Part shown: piece by piece, positions 1 to 7,106 of the stretch | How the letters are laid out: each line of letters begins with the position of its first letter | Position numbering within the stretch: position 1 is the first letter of the stretch | Source of the DNA: Acidobacteriota bacterium | GTDB taxonomy: Bacteria > Acidobacteriota > Terriglobia > Terriglobales > Acidobacteriaceae | DNA length: 9,235 nucleotides | Assembly (NCBI GenBank): GCA_025353435.1 | Contig: JANXQR010000265.1 | Coordinates: 1-9,235 of the forward strand | Direction: 5' to 3' | Notes under the pieces: generated by a model | Seen by the model: only the letters and a program-made list of their open reading frames with translations | What the model was told of the DNA's origin: nothing | Database searches by the model: none | Made by a program: the position numbers and the translations under genes

Positions 1-371
1 GCATACTCGTTTCCCAGAATCCACGCGCCCACCGCGCGGCTGTCTTGGTATCGCGCCGTGACCGTGGCGATGTGGTTCGAGTAGATCTGGCGTGCTTGCG
101 GGTGATCGTAATTGATCACGTCCGAAAGCGCCTCCGGCACGACTTCCGCCGGGATGTTGGAGGTGGTGTATTGGTTGTTGATCCCGCGCAGTTCCCGAGG
201 CAACCAGGCCGGCGGATATTGGTAGCCGATCAGGATGAATAATTTGAGTCCCAGCTCCTCGGCTTTATGGATCAAATGATCGGCCTTGGTCCAGTCATAT
301 TCGGTGGGACCTATCTGGAACTCGCCCCACACCAGTTCGCACCGCACGGAGTTGGCGTGCATTTTCTTGAT
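1..371 (-). other. Clan GH-A, GH42-like glycoside hydrolase segment inside the M1 reading frame (partial domain)
   Basis: About 123 residues, in the same frame as the M1 gene. Read N to C they contain NSVRCELVWGEF (like the VRLGEFAWSRLEP strand of GH42), then YDW and a helix, GLKLFILIGYQYPPAWLP (matching the ..P.WL barrel strand), NYDHPQARQIY, TARYQDSRAVGAWILGNEY. The terminal NE (residues 666-667) sits where clan GH-A enzymes carry the acid/base Glu at the end of barrel strand 4. The nucleophile would lie beyond the window. The order and spacing fit beta-galactosidases of family GH42, although another GH-A family such as GH5 or GH2-like is possible. The first barrel strand (the YYPEQW-type region) that should precede it is missing, so the domain starts inside its first helix. 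Substrate cannot be told from this fragment. Confidence 0.7.
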
Positions 372-2006
372 GCCCGCGGCATTGGCGAAGAACAAGTCCG
401 CATTCGGTACAGGCAAGCTGGTTGTGTCGGGGGTAAGAACTTCGCACGATTCATTCCCTGAAGCCGTCCCGAAGCAAACTGGCAACGTCCACTTCTGCGC
501 CGCGCCAGGTTTCATGCTCGGTGAAAGATAAAACCGCTTCTGCGTGACTGAAACCTTGCCGTTTGCCGGCTTTCCGAATGTCAGGATCGGCTCGCCGGGC
601 TGCTCCACCAGGCTCGACATGATCTTGTCCACCGGTTTGTGGCTGGCCGCGGTCTGCGCCTTCCAGAAGTCCTCCGCAGTGGCATTGCCATAAAGGTGAG
701 CGGCGAGATACGCGTGCACACCCTTGCGGAATGTCTCCTCACCCACGTAGTTCTCCACCGTCAGAAGCACTTCACTGGCCTTGCCGTAGGAGATGTCGTC
801 GAACATCTGCTCGATCTCCTCGCGCGTATCGGCCTTGGCCTTGATCGCGTGCGTGGTCGGCTGAGCATCCAAATCGAGTGTCTGGCTCTCGCCAGCAATC
901 ACATCCTGGTCAAACTTCCACTCGGGATGCATCACGGCCACGGGCTTGTCTTCCATCCAGGTCGCGAATCCTTCATTCAGCCACAAGTTGTCCCACCACT
1001 GCATCGTCACCAGGTCGCCGAACCACTGATGTGCCATCTCATGCGCAATCACACTGGCAACTTCCTTTTTCGCTCCCACAGAAGCGGTCTTTGGATCGAT
1101 TAACAGCGCTGTCTCCCTATAAGTAATAGCCCCGAAATTCTCCATCGCGCCGGCCTCAAAGTCCGGCAGTCCAATTAGGTCCAGCTTTTTCAATGGGTAT
1201 GGAATCCCGAAATAATTGTTGTAGTAGTGCAAAACGTACTTCGCGATCTCAACGCCAAAATGGGTCAGCTCCACTTTGTCGGGTGTCGAGCAAACGCGGA
1301 TTTTCACGCCGTCCTGCTCGTCGCCAGTGCATTGAAAATCGCCCACCAGAAACGCCACCAGGTAAGTGGACATCTTTGGAGTCGTATCAAATGTAATGGT
1401 GTGCTTGTCCTCTCCGGGGCCCGCCGTGTCGCTCCTGATCAGGCTGTTGGAAATGACGGTATCGCTCTTGTCCACAACCATCGTCACGTCATATGTTGCC
1501 TTGAACGCCGGCTCGTCGAAGCTCGGAAACGCCCGTCGCGCGTCGGTCGATTCAAACTGCGTAACGCCGTAGTTCCGCTTTGCTGTTTTCGATAGATAAA
1601 AGCCGCGAAGTTCGTTGTTAAGGATGCCCGTATAGCGAATCGATAGCGTCGCCTTGCCCGCCGGAATCTGGTTCGGAACGGTGAAGGCGGTCTGCTCCTT
1701 CTCCTTGTCCGTTTTTATCGTCGCTGTTTGTTCTTTGGCCCCGTATTTCACCGTCGCGCTCTGAAATTCGATCTCCGCGGAATTAAGCACGATGGACGAG
1801 GACGGTTCCTTCACCTCTATATCAATCTGCTCCACGCCGGAGAACGTGGCTGATTTTAGATCGGGAGTGAGCACCAGGTTGTAATGCGCGGGGATGACGG
1901 TTTGGGGAAGCCGCTGGGAGTCGGCCGGCTGACAGGAGGCGATCAACAGGCACGCTAAAGCAGCAGCAATTCCAGGATGCGAAAGGATTCGGAGACAGCA
2001 AACCAT
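1..2006 (-). CDS. M1-family zinc aminopeptidase lipoprotein fused in frame to a GH42-like glycosidase segment (3' partial)
   Basis: Reads from ATG at 2006 leftward with no stop to the window edge (668 codons visible). The start has an upstream GAGGAAG (complement of 2011-2017) and an in-frame stop just before it (2028-2030). Residues 1-25 form a signal peptide with lipobox IAS-C (Cys25), so a lipoprotein is predicted. M1 hallmarks are all present: GAMENFG at 286-292 (substrate amino-terminus binding), HEMAH at 322-326 with the third zinc ligand E345 in WLNEGFA, and the catalytic Tyr407 in DISYGK. These predict a cell-envelope metallo-aminopeptidase that trims N-terminal residues from peptides. 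Residues about 469-545 fit the third, beta-sandwich domain and end in LFFANAAG, where M1 proteins normally continue GKGYYR and a C-terminal helical domain. Here the frame instead turns into a glycoside hydrolase barrel fragment from about residue 546. The M1 identity is near certain. Whether the joined product is real is open. Confidence 0.9.
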   Translation of the reverse strand, partial: MVCCLRILSHPGIAAALACLLIASCQPADSQRLPQTVIPAHYNLVLTPDLKSATFSGVEQIDIEVKEPSSSIVLNSAEIEFQSATVKYGAKEQTATIKTDKEKEQTAFTVPNQIPAGKATLSIRYTGILNNELRGFYLSKTAKRNYGVTQFESTDARRAFPSFDEPAFKATYDVTMVVDKSDTVISNSLIRSDTAGPGEDKHTITFDTTPKMSTYLVAFLVGDFQCTGDEQDGVKIRVCSTPDKVELTHFGVEIAKYVLHYYNNYFGIPYPLKKLDLIGLPDFEAGAMENFGAITYRETALLIDPKTASVGAKKEVASVIAHEMAHQWFGDLVTMQWWDNLWLNEGFATWMEDKPVAVMHPEWKFDQDVIAGESQTLDLDAQPTTHAIKAKADTREEIEQMFDDISYGKASEVLLTVENYVGEETFRKGVHAYLAAHLYGNATAEDFWKAQTAASHKPVDKIMSSLVEQPGEPILTFGKPANGKVSVTQKRFYLSPSMKPGAAQKWTLPVCFGTASGNESCEVLTPDTTSLPVPNADLFFANAAGIKKMHANSVRCELVWGEFQIGPTEYDWTKADHLIHKAEELGLKLFILIGYQYPPAWLPRELRGINNQYTTSNIPAEVVPEALSDVINYDHPQARQIYSNHIATVTARYQDSRAVGAWILGNEY

Positions 2007-2278
2007 TGGTCTTCCTCGTAACAAGATTCAGGGTAAATCGGGCTTCTCGGTGAGCGGCAGATACTTGCGATGATGCAAGGCCCCGTCTAAATTTCGATAG
2101 CCACCGATTTTAGTCAAGAAGAAACTGAATATCACACGCGGCGGGGAGTTGTAATCAGTTCCGTGACCGATCGCACGAGAAGGGTGACAAAATTTCGAAA
2201 GGTCTCTGGATGCCGGGTTCGTGCTGTCCTGATGCAGAGTTCACAGGGTGTCGGGTCGCAAGCTATGAGTTTGTATTA
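2007..2278. other. 272-base gap between lspA and the M1 gene, no gene seen
   Basis: No credible coding region on either strand. A 74-codon frame starting at 2163 on the plus strand runs antisense into the end of lspA and has no family features. On the minus strand, leading to the M1 gene, a TGTGATATT (complement of 2128-2136) could be an extended -10 box, but no -35 stands at the right distance. A TTGACT (complement of 2112-2117) resembles a -35 without a convincing -10. A small inverted repeat CTTGC/GCAAG lies at 2064-2068 and 2075-2079. No clear intrinsic terminator follows lspA. The gap length suggests the M1 gene may have its own promoter here, but I cannot place it. Confidence 0.4.
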
Positions 2279-2791
2279 TCAATCCCGGTTTTCTGCTCCG
2301 TGCTCCCTGCTTCTCAGCGAATCCAGTAGCAACAGGCATGCACCGGTCACCACCGAACTGTCCGCAACATTGAAGTCCGGGAAGTGATAGCTGAAGATAT
2401 GCACTTCGATAAAGTCCACTACCGATCCGTAGGCGATGCGGTCGTGCACATTGCCCAGCGCTCCAGCAAAGATGAGTGCCAGCGCAACGGTTGTCGGCGT
2501 GAATCGGCTCCCCAGTCGCACCATCGCCACCAACACTGCTGCTGCGGCTAGTAGCGTAAAGGACACCAGCCCCCAGCGGACCACATGCGGCGAAGCCGAA
2601 TCTGCAAACAGTGAGAAGGCCGCGCCGTCATTGGTCCAATGCGAAATGCGCAGCACATTCGGAATGATCGGAATGGCTCCGCCCAGGCGTATGTGCGTCG
2701 ACACCCACACTTTAGTGAGCCGGTCGCCGATAAAAACTGCGACCGAAATCATCAGCAGCCAAGGAAGCTTTCGCGGGGCAGGGAAGCTCAA
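2279..2791 (-). CDS. lspA: Lipoprotein signal peptidase (signal peptidase II)
   Basis: Inner-membrane aspartic peptidase that cleaves the signal peptide of diacylglyceryl-modified prolipoproteins just before the lipobox Cys. I place the start at TTG 2791: a strong GGAGGT stands 6 bases upstream, the codon overlaps the ileS stop (TTGA), and this gives 170 residues, usual for the family. An in-frame ATG at 2869 would put 26 extra hydrophilic residues inside ileS and is unlikely. Four hydrophobic segments are visible (about 11-30, 70-91, 100-113, 145-157). Family motifs are NDGAAFSLF (54-62), GNVHDR (113-118), VVDFI with D126 and FNVADS with D144. The last two aspartates are the likely catalytic pair by spacing to the known dyad. 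All key residues are present. It is cotranscribed with ileS, a common pairing in bacteria. The M1 lipoprotein downstream is a possible substrate. Confidence 0.95.
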   Translation of the reverse strand: MSFPAPRKLPWLLMISVAVFIGDRLTKVWVSTHIRLGGAIPIIPNVLRISHWTNDGAAFSLFADSASPHVVRWGLVSFTLLAAAAVLVAMVRLGSRFTPTTVALALIFAGALGNVHDRIAYGSVVDFIEVHIFSYHFPDFNVADSSVVTGACLLLLDSLRSREHGAENRD

Positions 2792-5697
2792 GCGGCGACC
2801 TCCGGTGGCGGCGGTGCAATCTGCATCTCCTTGAGCGCCGTCTGGCAACGCGTGCACACGTTCTCCCAAGTGCCGTAACTTGAAACCTCAGGCATGAAGT
2901 TCCAGCAGCGCGCGCACTTGCTGCCGCTCGCTGGGAGCGCAGTGATCTTCAACTCGGAACCCTCGACAACCGTCACCTTGGAGACGTTCAGGATCTCCTT
3001 CAGCCCTTCGGCGTGTTTTCTAAGCAGCGTCAACAATTCACCTGAAGCCGCAATCTCCAATTCCGCCTCAAGTCCTTTGCCGATGCGCTTTTCCTTGCGA
3101 GCTTCCTCCAGCACGATCATTGCTGCATCGCGGAGGACAAAAATCTGCTTCCACTCTTCAAGCAAAGTCCCCGGTTCTTGAGAGAACACTTCCTCGGGTT
3201 TCGGGAACAACGCTAGGTGCACGCTCTGCTCACGGCCTGCCACCGCCGGCATGTATTCCCAAACCTCATCGGCGGTAAAGCTCAGAATCGGCGCCACCAA
3301 ACGCACTAGAGCCTCGGTGATCTTCCACAGCACCGTCTGCGCCGAATGCCGCGCCAGGCTTGACGGCGCGAATGTATACATGCGGTCCTTCAGCACATCC
3401 AGATAAAACGAGCTCAGATCGACGATCGCGAACTCATTTACTGCGTGATACACACGATGAAACTCGAATGCCTCGTACCAGCCGAGGATCTTCTCCGTCA
3501 GGTCGCGCGTACGTGCCAGCATGTACCGATCGAGCGGCTGCAACTCGTGTTCGGGCACGTGATCTCGTGCCGGATCAAATCCATTCAAATTGCCAAGCAG
3601 GAACCGAAAAGTATTGCGCAGCTTGCGATAGAGCTCTGCACACCGCGCCATGAGGTTCTCGCTCGCGGCCATGTCCTCGCGGAAGTCAATTGATGCCACC
3701 CAGAGCCGCACGATGTCGCCACCCATGCGCCCCGCAATATCCACTGGATCGACGCCGTTACCAAGCGATTTCGACATCGCGCGACCCTGTTCGTCAAGCG
3801 TCCAACCAGCCGTGGCCACATGCGAATACGGCGCACGACCGCGCAGCGCCACGCTAGTCAGCAGGGAAGAGTGAAACCAGCCGCGATGCTGATCGCCGCC
3901 CTCGAGATACAGCACCGGAGCCGCATCTTCCTTCTGGAACTTCGCGTACTGCACCTTCAACTCTGGATCGGCCTCGCACACCGCTGACCAGCTTGTCCCT
4001 GAGTCGAACCACACATCCAGAATGTCGGTTTCCTTGCGGAATTCCCTGGTCCCGCAGTGCGCGCACTGAGCGTCCTCTGGCAACAGCACAGCGACCTCGG
4101 TCGTGTGCCAGGCCTCCGCGCCCTCACGCTCGAACAGGTCCACCACCTTGCGATTCAATGCCGCGTCGATGATGGGCAGGTTGCACTCCTTGCACATCAG
4201 CACTGCGATGGGCACGCCCCAGATGCGCTGCCGGCTGATGCACCAGTCTGGCCGTGTGGCAATCATGTTGGTGATCCGCTCCTTGCCCCACGCGGGATCC
4301 CACACTACTTTGTCAATCTCCTCTATCGCCAGCTGGCGGTAAGTCGTCTCGCTGCCATCGGCGCGTTTCACCGGCGTTTCCAGGCCAATGAACCACTGCT
4401 CCGTGGCGCGAAAGATCACTGGATTGTGGCAGCGCCAGCAATGCGGGTACGAGTGGTTCAGGTCCGCCGAAGCCATCAGCGCGCGGCTCTCTTCCAGCAT
4501 CGCCACAATGATCGGATTCGCCTTCCACACAGTCTTGCCTTCGTATGGTGCAGGAGCCGCTCCCCGCCAGGATTCGGGATCGGCATGAATCCGCCCCATC
4601 GCATCCACACGACAGGTCAGGTCGAGTCCGTATTTCTGCCCGGTGTAAAAATCGTCCGCGCCATGTGACGGCGCCGTGTGCACCGCTCCCGTTCCCGTAT
4701 CGGCGGTCACGTATGATCCCAGAACGCCCAGAATCGTGCGGTCAAGAAACGGGTGCTGGAACGTCGTCCGCTCCAGCTTGCTGCCCTTGAATCGAGCAAT
4801 CTCCTCTGCGCCTTCCAGCTTGCAGGCCGCGATGACCGAAGCCGCCAGTTCCGCCGCAACAATGTAGACCGGCCCGGGCTCTCCGCCCACCTCGCCCGTC
4901 GTCGCCAGCGCCACGTACTCAAAATCCGGATGAAACGTCACGGCCAACGACGCCGGCAAGGTCCACGGCGTGGTCGTCCAGATGATCGTGTAGACCTCGC
5001 GTCCGGCAAGCGCACCGTCGAGCGCCGACGCATCCGACGTCAGCTTGTACCGCACATAGACCGAAGGGCTCGTGTGCATCGCATACTCGATCTCGGCATC
5101 GGCCAGCGCCGTCCGGTCGTGGATGCACCAATACACAGGCTTTAGCCCGCGGTAGACAAACCCCTTCTCAAGAAAGCCATAGAACGCCTCAAGCGTCCGC
5201 GCCTCGTATGGGCGTGTCATGGTCTTGTAAGGCGTATCCCAGCGCCCAAACACCCCTATGCGCTCAAACTGCGAGGTCTGCAGATCAATGTACTTCTGCG
5301 CATAGGCCCGGCAGGCTTCCAGAACCTCGGGAGCCGGCATTTCGAGTTTCCGGCGCCCAAGTTGCTCATCCACCTTGATTTCGATCGGCAGACCGTGGCA
5401 ATCGAACCCCGGAACGTAGGGAGCGTCGAATCCGGCCATCGTCTTCGATTTCACGACGAAATCCTTCAAACCCTTGTTCAGCGCATGCCCCAGGTGAATG
5501 GGCCCGTTGGCGTACGGAGGGCCGTCATGAAGGATGTAAGGCGGTCGCCCGGCGCTCGCTTTTCGCAACTCGCCGTACAACCCTATGGATTGCCAATAAG
5601 CCAGCCGAAGTGGTTCATTTTGAGGAAGATTCCCCTTCATCGGGAAGGGGGTTTGCGGAAGGGTCAAAGTCGCCTTTAGCTCCGGCGCTGGGGACAT
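2788..5697 (-). CDS. ileS: Isoleucine--tRNA ligase
   Basis: Cytoplasmic class I synthetase that activates isoleucine with ATP and charges tRNA-Ile, with a CP1 editing domain that removes mischarged valine. Start chosen at ATG 5697 because GGAG lies 7 bases upstream and the product is 969 residues, near the usual 930-960. The frame stays open to an ATG at 5919, but that would add 74 residues of no family character across the divergent gene. Features in order: HIGH-type motif HLGH (68-71), GFDCHGLPIE, the editing-region GAVHTAPSHGADDF, several CxxC pairs (CWRC, CKEC, CAHC), DVWFDSGTSW, GGDQHRGWF, the signature AMSKS (640-644), an anticodon-binding region, and a C-terminal zinc finger with Cys928, Cys931, Cys948 and Cys951. 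The finger marks the common bacterial IleRS type. The first Lys of KMSKS is Ala, while the catalytically key second Lys (643) is kept. Last codons overlap lspA. Confidence 0.98.
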   Translation of the reverse strand: MSPAPELKATLTLPQTPFPMKGNLPQNEPLRLAYWQSIGLYGELRKASAGRPPYILHDGPPYANGPIHLGHALNKGLKDFVVKSKTMAGFDAPYVPGFDCHGLPIEIKVDEQLGRRKLEMPAPEVLEACRAYAQKYIDLQTSQFERIGVFGRWDTPYKTMTRPYEARTLEAFYGFLEKGFVYRGLKPVYWCIHDRTALADAEIEYAMHTSPSVYVRYKLTSDASALDGALAGREVYTIIWTTTPWTLPASLAVTFHPDFEYVALATTGEVGGEPGPVYIVAAELAASVIAACKLEGAEEIARFKGSKLERTTFQHPFLDRTILGVLGSYVTADTGTGAVHTAPSHGADDFYTGQKYGLDLTCRVDAMGRIHADPESWRGAAPAPYEGKTVWKANPIIVAMLEESRALMASADLNHSYPHCWRCHNPVIFRATEQWFIGLETPVKRADGSETTYRQLAIEEIDKVVWDPAWGKERITNMIATRPDWCISRQRIWGVPIAVLMCKECNLPIIDAALNRKVVDLFEREGAEAWHTTEVAVLLPEDAQCAHCGTREFRKETDILDVWFDSGTSWSAVCEADPELKVQYAKFQKEDAAPVLYLEGGDQHRGWFHSSLLTSVALRGRAPYSHVATAGWTLDEQGRAMSKSLGNGVDPVDIAGRMGGDIVRLWVASIDFREDMAASENLMARCAELYRKLRNTFRFLLGNLNGFDPARDHVPEHELQPLDRYMLARTRDLTEKILGWYEAFEFHRVYHAVNEFAIVDLSSFYLDVLKDRMYTFAPSSLARHSAQTVLWKITEALVRLVAPILSFTADEVWEYMPAVAGREQSVHLALFPKPEEVFSQEPGTLLEEWKQIFVLRDAAMIVLEEARKEKRIGKGLEAELEIAASGELLTLLRKHAEGLKEILNVSKVTVVEGSELKITALPASGSKCARCWNFMPEVSSYGTWENVCTRCQTALKEMQIAPPPPEVAA
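2798..2803 (-). promoter_or_regulatory. Shine-Dalgarno of lspA
   Basis: GGAGGT on the minus strand, inside the last codons of ileS and 6 bases before the TTG at 2791. It decides the lspA start and implies initiation by ribosomes finishing ileS. Confidence 0.75.
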
Positions 5698-5798
5698 TGT
5701 TGCTCCATCTGTAGGCAAAAGTCGTTCATTTTTAGTGTAACTGGCGCAGAAGATGTTTTTTGGGGTAACAAACCGGCACCAATTGGCGTCTATTGAGT
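5698..5798. promoter_or_regulatory. Divergent promoter region between ileS and the TonB-like gene
   Basis: 101 bases separate the two start codons, so promoters for both directions should lie here or inside the tonB-like 5' end. On the ileS side a TACACT (complement of 5734-5739) could be a -10, but no good -35 is present. An imperfect inverted repeat spans 5775-5790, with the perfect core CCAATTGG at 5779-5786, and could be an operator. No T-box-like leader fits in the short ileS upstream region. Assignment as regulatory is by position, and the individual boxes are weak. Confidence 0.4.
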
Positions 5799-7022
5799 AT
5801 GGGAAGCAATAACCCGGCGGAGTATGAGATTCTGGACCGCGAGGGTCAGCAGTTTGCGACCAACGGCTCCGGGAACCGTGCAGGCCATGGTTCCCCCGAG
5901 GGACCAATGACTGGGACAAACTTCGGTGCTCTCAAGCATAATGGAAGTCTAGACCGGAACACGACGAGTCGGTCCCAAGTTCGAGCGGAAGGCGAGGCCT
6001 CCCGTTATAATGGCAACTCACTTATGACACAGTCAGGCACCCAAGGCCCAGAGGCCGCTTCCGGCACCAACGGCCACGAACTCGATTCTTTTCTGGGGAA
6101 GGCTTTTGAAGAAAAGCCCATCTGGACGGGGCTCTATGAGAGTGTCCACGACCTCTTTTTCCCGCCGAAGCTTCCGCCCCTTGAGTTGACATCTACGCCA
6201 ATTCCAGTGCCGGATCGCATGGCCGTCAAGACCAATCCTTGGGCCGTAGGCACCGCGACGGTGATCAACGGTGCAATCTTGGCTCTGATCCTTTTCCTGG
6301 GCGTCCGGACGTTCATCCAGCATGTAGCGCCCCCCCCGGCGTCGATCACCATCGACGTAGGCGACTTCAAGGTGAACGCCCCCAAGTCGCAACAAGCCGC
6401 TGGCGGTGGTGGGGGCGGCGGTTCGCACGAGATGGTAGATCCCATCAAGGGCAAGAATCCGAAGCTCGAAAAGGCCCCCGTCACGCCTCCCATGGTTCCG
6501 ATCCTGGATAAACCCAAGCTGGCAGTTGACTCCGCAGTCGCTGTGCAGCCCGATATCAAGCTCCCGGACAATCTTGTTCCCAACATCGGCGTCCACAGTT
6601 CCGCCAACGTCACGCTCGCGTCGAACGGGCAGGGCACCGGCGGCGGCATGGGCACTGGTTCTGGCGGCGGCCTAGGCTCGGGAAATGGAAACGGCTACGG
6701 TCCAGGAACCGGCGGCAACACCGGCGGCGGCGTTTTCCGCGTTGGCGGCCAGATTTCAGCTCCGGTCCCACTGCTCACGCCGGAAGCTGAATTCTCTGAC
6801 GAAGCCCGCCGCGCAAAATATCAGGGCGAGGTCATGATTACCCTCATCGTCGATGCGCAGGGCAACCCCATCAATCCGCGCGTTGTTCGCCCGCTGGGTA
6901 TGGGCCTCGATGAAAAGGCGCTTGAGGCGGTTCGGAAGTACAAGTTCAAGCCAGCTCTCAAGGACGGCAGGACTCCGGTCCCGGTATTGATCACAATTGC
7001 AGTCAACTTCCGTCTTTACTAA
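5799..7022 (+). CDS. TonB-family energy transducer-like protein with long cytoplasmic N-terminus
   Basis: About 407 residues. TonB proteins pass proton-motive energy from ExbB/ExbD to outer-membrane receptors. Layout: residues 1-145 hydrophilic, Gly/Asn/Ser-rich at the front; one membrane segment about 149-170 (AVGTATVINGAILALILFLG); a periplasmic spacer with a Gly7 run (202-208) and a Pro/Lys-rich part; a Gly-rich stretch 277-311 (21 of 35 Gly); then a C-terminal TonB domain about 319-407 containing FSDEARRAKYQGEV and EAVRKYKFKPALKDG, ending right at the C-terminus. The start is uncertain: ATG 5799 and TTG 5793 both lack a Shine-Dalgarno, and ATG 6024 would shorten the front by 75 residues. 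Usual TonB has a short N-terminus and Pro-rich spacer, so this is an atypical paralog. No exbB/exbD nearby. A terminator follows, so it is probably monocistronic. The domain call is firm, the partner receptor unknown. Confidence 0.85.
   Translation: MGSNNPAEYEILDREGQQFATNGSGNRAGHGSPEGPMTGTNFGALKHNGSLDRNTTSRSQVRAEGEASRYNGNSLMTQSGTQGPEAASGTNGHELDSFLGKAFEEKPIWTGLYESVHDLFFPPKLPPLELTSTPIPVPDRMAVKTNPWAVGTATVINGAILALILFLGVRTFIQHVAPPPASITIDVGDFKVNAPKSQQAAGGGGGGGSHEMVDPIKGKNPKLEKAPVTPPMVPILDKPKLAVDSAVAVQPDIKLPDNLVPNIGVHSSANVTLASNGQGTGGGMGTGSGGGLGSGNGNGYGPGTGGNTGGGVFRVGGQISAPVPLLTPEAEFSDEARRAKYQGEVMITLIVDAQGNPINPRVVRPLGMGLDEKALEAVRKYKFKPALKDGRTPVPVLITIAVNFRLY
6627..6731 (+). repeat. Low-complexity Gly-rich coding stretch
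   Basis: Thirty-five codons of which 21 are Gly, interrupted by Thr, Ser, Asn, Met, Leu, Tyr and Pro. It forms the periplasmic linker just before the TonB C-terminal domain. Codons vary (GGC, GGA, GGT), so it is degenerate and not an exact tandem repeat. Confidence 0.7.
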
Positions 7023-7059
7023 TTTGCCGGCTAGAGCCCCAAGCCTTTCCATAACCCAG

Positions 7060-7088
7060 AAGCCATCCCATTTTCGGGATGGCTTTTT
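7060..7088 (+). terminator. Intrinsic terminator after the TonB-like gene
   Basis: Perfect 10-base stem AAGCCATCCC (7060-7069) / GGGATGGCTT (7076-7085) with a 6-base loop, the descending arm running into a T tract ending at 7088. It lies 38 bases after the stop at 7022. No T tract stands on the opposite side, so it acts in the plus direction. Confidence 0.9.
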
Positions 7089-7106
7089 CAATGGCAGACT
7101 CTTAGA

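Noticed and set aside
639..1103. 154-codon plus-strand frame at the left end
   Set aside because: Antisense to the M1 catalytic domain. The HEMAH and WLNEGFA motifs on the other strand show which strand is coding.
2089..2117. Minus-strand promoter for the M1 gene from TTGACT (2112-2117)
   Set aside because: The -35 match is good, but the hexamer 17 bases on is AAATTT and no TATAAT-like box is at 16-18 bases, so it is not called.
4057..4668. 203-codon frame on the plus strand inside ileS
   Set aside because: Fully antisense to well-conserved IleRS coding sequence, rich in Arg, His and Pro as expected from a mirrored G+C-rich gene, and without any family motif.
5698..5919. Longer IleRS beginning at ATG 5919
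   Set aside because: It would add 74 residues unlike any IleRS and overlap the divergent TonB-like gene. ATG 5697 has a GGAG ribosome site and gives the usual length.
6033..6655. Two long minus-strand frames within the TonB-like gene
   Set aside because: Shadows of Gly- and Pro-rich codons. The plus-strand frame has a membrane segment and a complete TonB C-terminal domain followed by a terminator in the right direction.
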